Shown: positions 54,001 to 63,549 of the stretch, in pieces
Numbering within the stretch: position 1 is the stretch's first letter
Layout: the number at the start of each line of letters is the position of its first letter
Assembly: GCF_000004195.4 (NCBI RefSeq)
Contig: NC_030680.2
Span: 139,871,545-139,935,544, forward strand
Length of the DNA: 64,000 bases
Origin: Xenopus tropicalis
Lineage: Eukaryota; Chordata; Amphibia; Anura; Pipidae
Direction: 5' to 3'
Program-made: the position numbers and the translations under genes
Notes under the pieces: model-generated
The model's database searches: none
What the model saw: the letters and a program-made list of their open reading frames with translations, nothing else
Told to the model about the DNA's origin: nothing

Positions 54001-57000
54001 CAATAACAAAATCATCTGAATCCAACCCCACGCCCTCATCAGAGGTTTGGATCCCTCTATTATTACAACCTTTTATAGAATAACAGAAGGCTGTGCAAAA
54101 TGGATATATCTCCCTGTATTCCATAACTAACAATCCTGGCCATTGTTCAAGTCTAATCATTTTCCTATACCCCCAGAATGAATACGTAACCAAAATATAG
54201 TTTATATCATATTAAGAGGTCCATTAAATGAATCTTAAAAAACTGACATATACATCAGTACATATTGCCCCTTTAGATCTATTCCCTTGAGCCACCATTT
54301 TGTTAACGATCACCTGACAGGAAATGATGCAGCTCTAACTGTAACAGGAAGAAGTGTGAGAGTAAAAGACAGATCATTGTCCATTAATTGGCTCATGTAA
54401 CCTTACATGTATGTGTGCCCTTGATTTTTTTTGTGTGCACCATGATCCCAGGGGGAGGCCCTTAGTACTTAAAATGACAATTTTTTATTTAGGATTACCA
54501 ACTGGTACATACTACTAAAAAGGTGTTGGGGGTATAGTTTTTCCTTTAAACAAACAATGGTGTTTCTTACCTGGGTTAAAGTAAAAAATGATGTTCAATA
54601 AATCCTGATCGCCCCACGTGATGTAGTTCTTATATTTCTGATATAAAGGATGCAGCATCTCTTCCCAGGTCAGTCCGGCTGGGATCATGTTATTCTAGAG
54701 CAAGAGCGACATACAATAATCAAGAAACAAGAAGGTGGGGGAATGGTGAATTAAAGCTAAAATGAAAAAAAACAACTTTCCAATAAAACCTTCAATAGAA
54801 AAAAGTCAGCTTGTCTGTAATGAAATGCTGGGTATTGTAGTGCAGCACCCCCTACAGACTGGGGTTAATAACCAGTGCAGCTGGGGGGGGGGGGGGGGGG
54901 AATGTAACTGCACTGGGTAACTGTATATACATTATATACATATAGTAGGGTCCATATCATTTTTTCATTGTTTTCTATTTTATGATATTCACTACAGGTA
55001 TGGGATCTCTTATCCAGAATGCTTGGGACCTGGGGTTTTTCTGGATAAGGGATCTTTCTGTAATTTGGATCTCCATACCTTATGTTTGCTAAAAAAAAAA
55101 CAAAAAAAACAAAACATTTAAATATTGAATAAACCCAATAGGGCTGTTCTGCCCCCAATAAGGGGTAATTATATCTTAGTTGGGATCAAGTACAGGTACT
55201 GTTTTATTATTACAGAGAAAAGGGAATCATTTAACCATGAAATAAACCCAATAGGGCTGTTCTGCCCCCAATAAGGGGTAATTATATCTTAGTTGGGATC
55301 AAGTACAGGTACTGTTTTATTATTACAGAGAAAAGGGAATCATTTAACCATGAAATAAACCCAATAGGGCTGTTCTGCCCCCAATAAGGGGTAATTATAT
55401 CTTAGTTGGGATCAAGTACAGGTACTGTTTTATTATTACAGAGAAAAGGGAATCATTTAACCATGAAATAAACCCAATAGGGCTGTTCTGCCCCCAATAA
55501 GGGGTAATTATATCTTAGTTGGGATCAAGTACAGGTACTGTTTTATTATTACAGAGAAAAGGGAATCATTTAAACATGAAATAAACCCAATAGGGCTGTT
55601 CTGCCCCCAATAAGGGGTAATTATATCTTAGTTGGGATCAAGTACAGGTACTGTTTTATTATTACAGAGAAAAGGGAATCATTTAACCATGAAATAAACC
55701 CAATAGGGCTGTTCTGCCCCCAATAAGGGGTAATTATATCTTAGTTGGGATCAAGTACAGGTACTGTTTTATTATTACAGAGAAAAGGGAATCATTTAAC
55801 CATGAAATAAACCCAATAGGGCTGTTCTGCCCCCAATAAGGGGTAATTATATCTTAGTTGGGATCAAGTACAGGTACTGTTTTATTATTACAGAGAAAAG
55901 GGAATCATTTAAACATGAAATAAACCCAATAGGGCTGTTCTGCCCCCAATAAGGGGTAATGATATCTTAGTTGGGGTAAGTACAAGGTACTGTTTTATTA
56001 TTACAGGTATAGGACCCGTTATCCATAATGCTCGGGACCAAGGGTATACCGGATAAAGGGTCTTTCCGTAATTTGGATCTCCATATCTTAAGTCTACTAA
56101 AAACATCAATAAAACATTAATGAAACCCAATAGGATTGTTTTACATCCAATAAGGATTAATTATATCTTAGTTGGGATCAAGTACAGGTACTGTTTTATT
56201 ACTACAGAGAAAAAGGAAATCCGTGTTAAAATTCTGAATTATTTGATTAAAATGGAGTCTATGGGAGACAGGCTTTCTGTAATTCGGAGCTTTCTGGATA
56301 ATGGGTTTCCGGATAAGGGATCCCATACCTGTACAGAGAAAAAGGAAATCATTTTCAAAAATTAGAATTATTTGCTTAAAATGGAGTCTATGGGAGAAGG
56401 CCTTTCCGTAATTCGGAACTTTCTGGATAATGGATAATGGGATAAAAGATCCCATACCTGTACTTCCCCTCTTTTGAATACACTGCAATATTGGGCATTG
56501 TGCCCATTGTGTTTAGTTGGCACAATCCAACCTTCTTTACCGGTTGGATTATTGTGAAAATACCAGCACAAATCTGGTTTTTTTTTTTTCTAACTTGGAA
56601 AAGTGCCCGAAAACTGCCACGCGTTCCATGTGCCTAGAGACAGGTCTGCTCCTATGTGATTGACTGCAAATGACAAGGAAGCTGAAAATAATAATCACAA
56701 GGTAACTCACACACCCCCCCAGCTCCTCTGGGACTGTTGGCTCAGGAGATATTTAAGGATAAGGGGCTAATCACGCTCTCACGGAAAGCCTAAGTAAAAA
56801 CATGTGCGCTCAGTAATTCATTGCTTATGGCTAAAATGTACCCTGGCAAGAGCGTCCCAAGGAAAAGTTCCTAAAATCCAGCGTGAGCGGCGAGATATAT
56901 TGTTACACATGGGTGAGCCACGGAGCCAGGGAATATTACTGAACAAATAAGGTATTTCATTTTCATCAGTCTCAGTAATGCAGCACTGCGGCGAGGTTAT

Positions 57001-60000
57001 GCCCAAACACCAGCGCTGGATGCGGTTAATATTACATGTACTCTCACAGATATCAGGTTATTGCACCTCACTTCATCTCAAATCCTCATTTTATCCAATT
57101 TTATACTTGAGTTTAATCCCGTAAAGTGATGCTGTCACCCCAATTTCAAATTCATTCATATTATATTTGCTTTCCGCACTGATTTTCAAGAGGGTCTCGC
57201 ACAGAGTGAGATGGCGGCATATTTCAGTCATTTCTGGGATCAACTGGCAGATTGTTGTTCTGTCTGTGGGGGCCATTTTCACCAACTGCAATACAGTGAC
57301 ATAGCAGCTGTGTGGTAATAAACACATTGGCTATTTCCTGTCATGGGTTTGTGTGAGAGGTTCTTGGCCAACAGGAAGTGACGGATTCCATCTTCTTCCT
57401 GTTTCCTGTAATGGCCTATTACTTGTGGGCATAGTTGTAGTTAGGGTTGTAGGTCCAGGTATAGGACCCATTATCCAGAATGCTCGGGACCAAGGGTATT
57501 CCGGATAAGGGGTCTTTCCGTAATTTGGATCTCCATACCTTAAGTCTACTAAAGAATCAATAAAAAATTAATTAAACCATATGGGATTGTTTTGCATCCA
57601 ATAAGGATTATTTATCTTAGTTGGGATCAATTACAAGGTACTGTTTTATTATTACAGAGAAAAAGGAAATCAGTTTTAAAATTCTGACTTATTTGATTAA
57701 AATGGAGTCTATGGGAGACGGGCATTCCGTAATTCGGAGCTTTCTGGATAACGGGTTTCCGGATAAGGGATCCTATACCTGTACTACAGTTCAGTTGCCA
57801 CCTGTTTGGTTTTCACCTGAACAGTTGGGTTTTTCTTAGGCCTATTCGGGTCTCAACTGCCTGTTTGCCTTGTTTTAGCCTTGTGAAACCCAAACAATAA
57901 TCTGGGCAATAAATTGAAAAACATTAATATATTAATTAATTTATTTTTTTCTATAAACATAGCTTAGTTATCATCAAGTACAGTGATTTTTTTATTATTA
58001 CAAAAAGAAAAAGCAAGTTAAGCATTAACCCGACCCTGGCATCATTGTGCCCATCCCTGATGTCATCATGCCCACCTCCAGCATCACTGCCCCACCCCTG
58101 ATGCCATCAGCCCCACCCTCTTTGTTCAGATTTAGCCCGGCAAAGGTGGCAACCCTATACTACAGAGAAATGCTTACACTGTTATACATTTAACAATATC
58201 CCTCTATACATGCTACGGACAGGGAATTACATCACCTATAAATTCATAATACGGGCATGGCTTTTGCAGGCCCATGCTTTGGCATGGTTTGCATTTTTTA
58301 ACATTTCAGATTTTTCAGCTGCCCTCAGCCTACAGTATATGGCTTTCTCTGCAAGGAACCTGAAGACCACCAACATCATACCCCCCAACTGTCCCGCTTT
58401 AAGCGGGACAGTCCCGCTTTCTATAGCGCATCCCGCTGTCCCGGATAGTTCCTTGAATGTCCCGCATTTTCGTAATAGATTACGGAAATGCGGGACATTC
58501 ATAGAAGGATCCGTGACAGCGGGATGAGCGCTCCGACTCCTTGCGCTACTTCTCTCATGCGGCTCCTTCGCCGGCGGTCCCTGGCCCTTTTATAAGGTTG
58601 CGCCCGTGCGTAATGACGTCACACGTACACACGGGGCGCAACCATATAAAAGGGCCAGGGACCGCTGGAGAAGGAGCCACAGGAGAGAAGCAGCGCAAGG
58701 AGTCGGAGAGCGTATGGGGGCTCTGTGTATGGGGGGCCTCTGTGTATGGGGGGCCTCTGTGTATGGGGGGGCACTGTGTATGGGGGGGCACTGTGTATGG
58801 GGGGGCCTCTGTGTATGGGGGGGGCCTCTGTGTATGGGGGGGGCCTCTGTGTATGGGGGGGGGCCTCTGTGTATGGGGGGGCCTCTGTGTATGGGGGGGG
58901 CCTCTGTGTATGGGGGGGCCTCTGTGTATGGGGGGCCCTCTGTGTATGGGGGGGCACTGTGTATGGGGGGGCACTGTGTATGGGAGGGGCACTGTGTATG
59001 GGAGGGGCACTGTGTATGGGAGGGGCACTGTGTATGGGAGGGGCACTGTGTATGGGAGGGGCACTGTGTATGGGAGGGGCACTGTGTATGGGGGGCCTCT
59101 GTGTATGGGGGGCCTCTGTGTATGGGGAGGTATGCAACATGGTTGAAAGGTCAGAGCTTTTCTACCCAAATCTGATCTTTTGTGGGTATCCCATGGGTAC
59201 CCGCAGGTATGCGACTGGGTGCAGGACTATATTGGGCCTATGTGGGATTACGGAAATGCCAAAGTATATACTCGGGTGTAAGCCTAGTTTTTCAGCACCC
59301 AAAATGTGCTGAAAAAGTCACCCTCTGCTTATACTCGAGTTGGGTGCCATGGGCACCCTCTGTCCTTTGTGTGCAAATTAGGCCACCCACAACCAGACCC
59401 TCCAGTGCTCGGCCCCACTCCCAAATTGATCTACCATCCTCACCTGTCCCATTCTGCACTAGACTTTATATTCTATATAAACCATAGTTTTGAAGGATTT
59501 TAACTCTTTGTGTTTTAGCTTGGTTGCTGATTGAGCTAAGGGGGTAGTACTCTTAAGGTATCATTGTTGATACCATATTGTGATACTATTATCTACAGTT
59601 AGTATTAGTGGTTGTATATATAGTTTATGTATGTGAGTGTATAGATAGGTAAGTATAGGCTGTGGGTGCTGGGTTTACTTGGAAGGGTTGAACCTGATGG
59701 ACTCTGGTCTTTTTTCAACCCTATGTAACTATGTATATTGTTTTTGTTGACCTTCTTCTCCACTTACAGAGCTAGTTTACTGTTTTTCTTTGAAATAAAT
59801 ATTTAAAAACATATGCCCCACTGATGCCTCATTTAATGTAATTTTATTGGTATTTATTTTGATTATTGAAATTTAGCAGTAGCCGCCGCATTTCCCACCC
59901 TAGGCTTATACTCAAGTCAATACGTTTTTCCAGTTTTCTTAGGTAAAATTAGGTACCTCGGCTTATATTCGGATCAGCTTATACTCGAGTATATACGGTA

Positions 60001-62954
60001 ATTTGAATCTGACGCCACTAACCCTTGCTATAAACACAGTCCCATGCTTCTTTCCCTACTATACCCACTGTGCCAGATGCCTACAGCACTGTGGTACAAT
60101 GGAGATTCATTATTTCCCCTCTATACACAAAAGCTGTGGGTCCCCACTAAGACCAAGCCCAGGCTGCCCCCTTCTGCTTGTTCTCAATAAAATAACAGCT
60201 TTGGCAGACACCTGTTCCCGATAACTGTGTTAGCACCTGTCATTTTTACATCTTAGGGCTCTGGCACACGGGGAGATTAGTCGCCCGCGACAAAACTGCC
60301 TGTTCGCGGGCGACTAATCTCCCCGAGTTGCCTTCCCCTGCCATCCCACCGGCGAAAATGTAAGTCGCCGGTGGGATGGCACACGCGGCGGCGCGATTTC
60401 GCGCAAATCGCCGAAAAAGCTTCGTGAGTCTTTTTCGGCGATTTCCCGAAATCGCGACGCCGCGTGTGCCATCCCTCCAGCGACTTACATTGTCTCCGGT
60501 GGGATGGCAGGGAAAGGCAACTCGGGGAGATTAGTTGCCCGCGAACAGGCAGTTTTGTCGTGGGTGACTAATCTCCCCGTGTGCCAGAGCCCTTAGGCAA
60601 AGGGTGCTGTTTATGTTTAGGGAGTAAAATACAGCATGGGATTATAGAATACAAAGAAAATGAAGCTACGATAGAATCCCTTTAATTCCTTAGGGCTGCC
60701 ACTTTATCTTGAGCATCGGATAAATGTTACAAAAGAGTCCCGCTAACTCGGCTGAAAGCTTTATCCTGGTATTTAACAAAAAAAAGCACTTAACCTATAA
60801 TGGAACAGGGAGAGACACTGTTTAAGAGATAACAGGTACGTGCCCGGGTTTTAATCTCACCTCACTGAAACTGGGCTAAACGGCTGCTAGATAATGACCC
60901 AAACTTTAAAAGAAAAGCTTTTACTATTACAGCAAGAGGTAATAATATAAGTATCACTCCAAGCAAAGTGGCCCCTCACATGATCTACATTTATTCAAAT
61001 CACAGGTTTTTTTTTACCTTTAAGGCAGCATTCTTTTATAATAAAAATACCATGATATGTTCTGTACAAAAAAACTTTTAAGCAAAAATGTACTGTACAA
61101 CCTACGGGCATAGGACTAATATCTGGGAACCTGTTATCTGGAAAGCTCTGAGTTACAGGAAGGCCATCTCGCATAGACTCCATTGTAATCAAATAATTCT
61201 AATTTTTCAAGATAATTTTCTTTTTCTCTGTAATAAAAAAACAGAATTTTGAACTTGAACCAAACTAGGAAGTAATTACCCTTTATTGGGGGCAGAACAG
61301 CCCTATTGGGTTTATTTAATGGTTAAATGATTCCCTTTTCTCTGTAATAATAAAACAGTACCTGTACTTGATCCCAACTAAGATATAATTACCCCTTATT
61401 GGGGGCAGAACAGCCCTATTGGGTTTATTTAATGGTTAAATGATTCCCTTTTCTCTGTAATAATAAAACAGTACCTGTACTTGATCCCAACTAAGATATA
61501 ATTACCCCTTATTGGGGGCAGAACAGCCCTATTGGGTTTATTTAATGGTTAAATGATTCCCTTTTCTCTGTAATAATAAAACAGTACCTGTACTTGATCC
61601 CAACTAAGATATAATTACCCCTTATTGGGGCAGAACAGTCCTATTGGGTTTATTTAATGCTTAAAGGAGAAGGAAAAGTAAAAACTAAGTAAGCTTTATC
61701 AGAAAGGTCTATGTAAATACAGCCATAAGCACTCACAGAAATGCTGCCCTGTCCTCTGTCAAAAGAAACAAACATGTTCTTTTGTATGAGACTTCCTCTC
61801 TTCTAGGGCTCCTTCAGGTTTGGGGCTTGAGTCTGCTCAGTTCTCTCCCCTCCCATAAGAATGCATATAAACTCACTTCCCCCACCCTTAGGAATGTGTG
61901 ATCTGAGCTTCCAACGGCTATAACTGCAGCAGGAAGCTACCAAGACCAAGCTAAAATGGCAGCTGCTATCAGAGAGAGCTTCTAGAGCTCTTTACTCTAT
62001 AGTAAAACTTTCTGCTGAATAAATATAATGTTCTAGGTGGCGCTAATGTGGCAAATCTATTGGCAGTAAAATGCCAAAATGACTTTCCTTCTCCTTCAAA
62101 TGATTTTTTAGTAAACCTCAAGGCCCCTTAAGGTGCCCATACAATTGTAGCTGCCGATATTGGTCCCTTAGACCGATTCGGCAGCTTATCGGCACCTGTA
62201 GGGGCACTACAGACAGGCCTGCCCGACCAATATCTGGCCTGAAATCGGGCAGGTTAAAAAATTTAGTTGGATCAGGTACAGCATTGGCTCGTTGATACGG
62301 TCCCTGAACCGACTGCGCCTATTACCGGCGCTCTAATTCGACTGTTTGGCCCCAGGGCCAAACGATTGAATTAGCCTAAATTCTCCCGATATCGCCAACC
62401 CGTAGGTGGGGATATCGGGAGAAGATCCACTCTCACTTAGCGATCTCGGATCTTAACATGTATGGCCACCTTTACTCTTTTCACAACCATGATTTGGGAC
62501 TTACCTGGGAGAGCTGGGAGTTGTGCTTCCCGACAGCATATGGGTGCAGCTTAGATCACAGTGCAAGCCCAAACTGTAACATTTATGATAACACTGATTC
62601 TTTTATACCAGAGCTGTTGTTATGATCCCTGGCACTTATAAAGAAAGCTTCAGCCTTTAACTCTCTGACATTACAAAAAAATACTCTTTTATAAAACCGT
62701 ACCTTGAACTGCTGGTTGCGAATACGAGTAAGGTTCATAAGCATCACTCCAGAGTTGACCCCAGTCGTCCCATAAAACGGGTGCCGAGCGAAGCGACTGT
62801 ACCAGCCGATCTTCGATATCTCGTGCTCCGGTGCCATGGCCGCCAACTGAGTGTCGTTAAAACGTCTCAGAAATGCCCAGATGTGGTCCAGAGGCCTCAG
62901 GAAGAGAACATCTGTATCCACGTACAGCAGGGAATCCACGTCTTGCAAAAGCAT
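50916..62954 (-). CDS. gxylt2: Glucoside xylosyltransferase 2, C-terminal half (gene continues past 64,000)
   Basis: GT8-family type II membrane enzyme of the secretory pathway that transfers xylose from UDP-xylose in alpha-1,3 linkage to O-linked glucose on Notch EGF repeats. Visible coding exons (minus) are 62703-62954, 54571-54694, 52643-52815 and 50916-51092. They join in frame to 241 residues plus TGA, roughly the last 55% of a protein of about 440. The upstream exons with cytoplasmic tail, membrane anchor and stem lie off the right edge. Key motifs: [11 protein letters not shown] (DxD, Mn2+/UDP-sugar binding), [33 protein letters not shown] and [13 protein letters not shown]. The [19 protein letters not shown] block and the C-terminal [14 protein letters not shown] match GXYLT2 rather than GXYLT1 as I recall them. 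All sequenced intron ends are GT-AG. Confidence 0.95.
51265..52122. mobile_element. Head-to-head pair of TTAAAGGAGAAGG-type MITEs in the last gxylt2 intron
   Basis: A reversed partner (51265 to about 51705) meets a forward copy (about 51708-52122). The junction GACCTTTCTGATAAAGCTTA ... AAGCTTTATCAGAAAGGTC is a near-perfect palindrome about 84 bp long. The outer bounds are TTAA and TTAG. Confidence 0.8.
52643..52815 (-). CDS. gxylt2: gxylt2 penultimate exon
   Basis: 173 nt: split Glu, then [57 protein letters not shown]. The acceptor is ATGTCATTGCAG and the donor GAT|GTGAGT. The Cys-rich CMYGSNC and HGNRGVYHD blocks are conserved in GXYLT1 and GXYLT2. Confidence 0.95.
53055..53487. mobile_element. 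TTAAAGGAGAAG-type MITE in gxylt2 intron
   Basis: TTAAAGGAGAAGAAAGGTAA at left and CTTTTCTTCTCCTTTAA at right, TTAA at both ends. Closely related to 51708-52122. Confidence 0.85.
54571..54694 (-). CDS. gxylt2: gxylt2 exon (WGDQD block)
   Basis: 124 nt: [20 protein letters not shown], then [20 protein letters not shown], then P and one base of Glu. The acceptor is GCTCTTGCTCTAG and the donor CCCAG|GTAAGA. The exon is too short to stand out as an ORF; it was found by family match. Confidence 0.95.
54883..54900 (+). repeat. Poly-G run
   Basis: About 18 uninterrupted G between the gxylt2 WGDQD exon and the 113-bp array. The length may be unreliable in the assembly. Confidence 0.85.
54997..56003 (+). 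repeat. MITE left arm with 113-bp tandem array (about 8 copies) in gxylt2 intron
   Basis: Left arm CAGGTATGGGATCTCTTATC, then units from about 55130 to 55990 that carry CATGAAATAAACCC instead of the CATTAAATAAACCC of the 8-kb array. This private variant, shared by nearly all units here, indicates local homogenisation. Confidence 0.9.
56004..56462 (+). repeat. Solo copy of the 113-bp-array MITE plus an extra right end
   Basis: CAGGTATAGGACCCGTTATC to GGATCCCATACCTG (56336) is a unit-length element abutting the array. A further right-arm copy runs to AGATCCCATACCTG at 56460. Confidence 0.8.
56745..57340. other. Non-repetitive island in gxylt2 intron, candidate conserved element
   Basis: Retained CpGs and words such as GCTCAGTAATTCATTGC and GCGGTTAATATTACATG, with no family resemblance to other parts of the window. 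No credible exon seen. Confidence 0.3.
57463..57782 (+). mobile_element. Intact solo MITE of the 113-bp-array family
   Basis: 320 bp. Ends CAGGTATAGGACCCATTATC and GATAAGGGATCCTATACCTG. It contains a single copy of the segment that is tandemly amplified elsewhere (AATAAGGATTATTTATCTTA ... TTATTATTACAGAG). Confidence 0.85.
58377..59134. mobile_element. Palindrome-rich transposon with divergent TATA/CRE core and G-rich minisatellite
   Basis: Ends CATACCCCCCAACTG and GGGGAGGTATG, flanked by direct CAACAT (58371-58376, 59135-59140). Contents in order: an ACTGTCCCGCTTTAAGCGGG palindrome; a palindrome centred near 58475 (GAATGTCCCGCATTTTCGTA and its complement); a long palindrome 58529-58712 with TGACGTCA near its centre and TATAAAAG on both strands; a minisatellite 58713-59130. 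Non-coding; open frames there are repeat artefacts. Confidence 0.75.
58713..59130 (+). repeat. G-rich minisatellite, about 23 units of 17-19 bp
   Basis: Units CTCTGTGTATGGGGGGGC and ACTGTGTATGGGAGGGGC occur in blocks, with G-runs of 4-9. Frames open on all phases because there are few stops; the apparent proteins (up to about 204 codons) are not genes. Confidence 0.92.
59263..60000. mobile_element. Transposon with TATATACTCGAGTATAAGCC-type ends
   Basis: Left AAGTATATACTCGGGTGTAA, right AGCTTATACTCGAGTATATA CGG are inverted repeats, with further TTATACTCGAGT and CGGCTTATATTCGG words inside. It includes the CAACCCTATGTAACTATGT tail at 59666-59736, perhaps a nested insertion. Confidence 0.75.
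60256..60592. mobile_element. Palindromic Harbinger-like MITE with TTA duplication
   Basis: Ends GGGCTCTGGCACACGGGGAG and the exact inverse, flanked by TTA (60253-60255 and 60593-60595). The whole 337 bp folds: TCGCCCGCGACAAAACTGCC arms, GGTGGGATGGCACACGCGGC arms and a central AAATCGCCGAAAAAG/CTTTTTCGGCGATTT. TTA target duplications are typical of PIF/Harbinger elements. Confidence 0.85.
61119..61661 (-). repeat. 113-bp-array MITE (4 copies), cut by a second MITE
   Basis: Diverged left arm (TGGAAAGCTCTGAGTTACAG), one diverged unit, then near-identical units with CTCTGTAATAATAAAACAGT to 61660. The last unit is broken in the middle of its own TTAA by the element at 61661-62099. Confidence 0.85.
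61661..62099. mobile_element. TTAAAGGAGAAGG-type MITE inserted in the array
   Basis: TTAAAGGAGAAGGAAAAGTA at left, GACTTTCCTTCTCCTTCAA at right, bounded by TTAA and TCAA. The unbroken unit elsewhere reads AATGGTTAAATGATT at this point, so the target site was TTAA. Confidence 0.85.
62131..62473. mobile_element. String-of-hairpins MITE, reverse orientation
   Basis: AGGTGCCCATACAATTGTAG to ACATGTATGGCCACCTTT. Hairpins: ATTCGACTGTTTGGCCCCAG and its complement, TCTCCCGATATCGCC/GGGGATATCGGGAGA, GGCCTGCCCGACCAATATCT with its complement. Confidence 0.8.
62703..62954 (-). CDS. gxylt2: gxylt2 exon with DTD motif
   Basis: 84 codons, phase 0 at both ends. Begins [20 protein letters not shown] and ends ...[14 protein letters not shown]; the acceptor is TTTCTCAATGTGCAG. 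It contains the catalytic-site [18 protein letters not shown], and NDT and NLT glycosylation sequons. The upstream part of the same open frame (to 63059) is intronic. Confidence 0.95.
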
Positions 62955-63549
62955 CTGCACATTGAGAAATATTGGGTAATGTAAATCAGAAGGCAAAAAC
63001 CCTTTTATAGATGGCAGCAAGCTCTCCGTTTCCTTGGGATTGCCTTTGGAAAGGAGCATTCTGCGTATTCACATTACACCCGTCGCCTCAAAATGTAACA
63101 TAATATTTTAAGGGCCTCATAAAAAAAATCAGCATTGTTATAAATATTCTCGGAGGGATTTAGTAGGGAAACGCTCGCATTGCTACCGTATTATTTCCTC
63201 CTTCCGTGCGTGTTCATGGGCGGCACTGGTGAGAAATAAAACAGGAGCAATAACGAGTTATTAGGGAGCCATATCCCTCCTTCCCCTTTCTGCTTCACAG
63301 TGATGGGACCTATAGGCAACATCCGTCTCAGCATTCCGCTCTCCTGCCGCCAGTAACCGCGGGCCCCTCGGTACAACGGCGGCAATTTACAGCATGTGCT
63401 TAAGGACGTGCGGATTATACGAGCTGCAGATGGGATGAAAGTCATTATTTATTAAAAGGGAAAAGTGCTGCCATAATAAGGAACGGCCGGGCAAATAAAA
63501 GTTGATACTGCCAATGTGCACGGCCTAATCTGTGAATGAAGTAAAATAA

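Noticed and set aside
58541..59312. Several ORFs of 173-204 codons on both strands
   Set aside because: They cross the palindrome and 17-19-bp minisatellite; all frames stay open because the repeat lacks stops.
62703..63059. An extended gxylt2 exon starting at 63059
   Set aside because: The frame upstream of 62954 does not match the family and a clear acceptor (GTGCAG) lies at 62955-62960.
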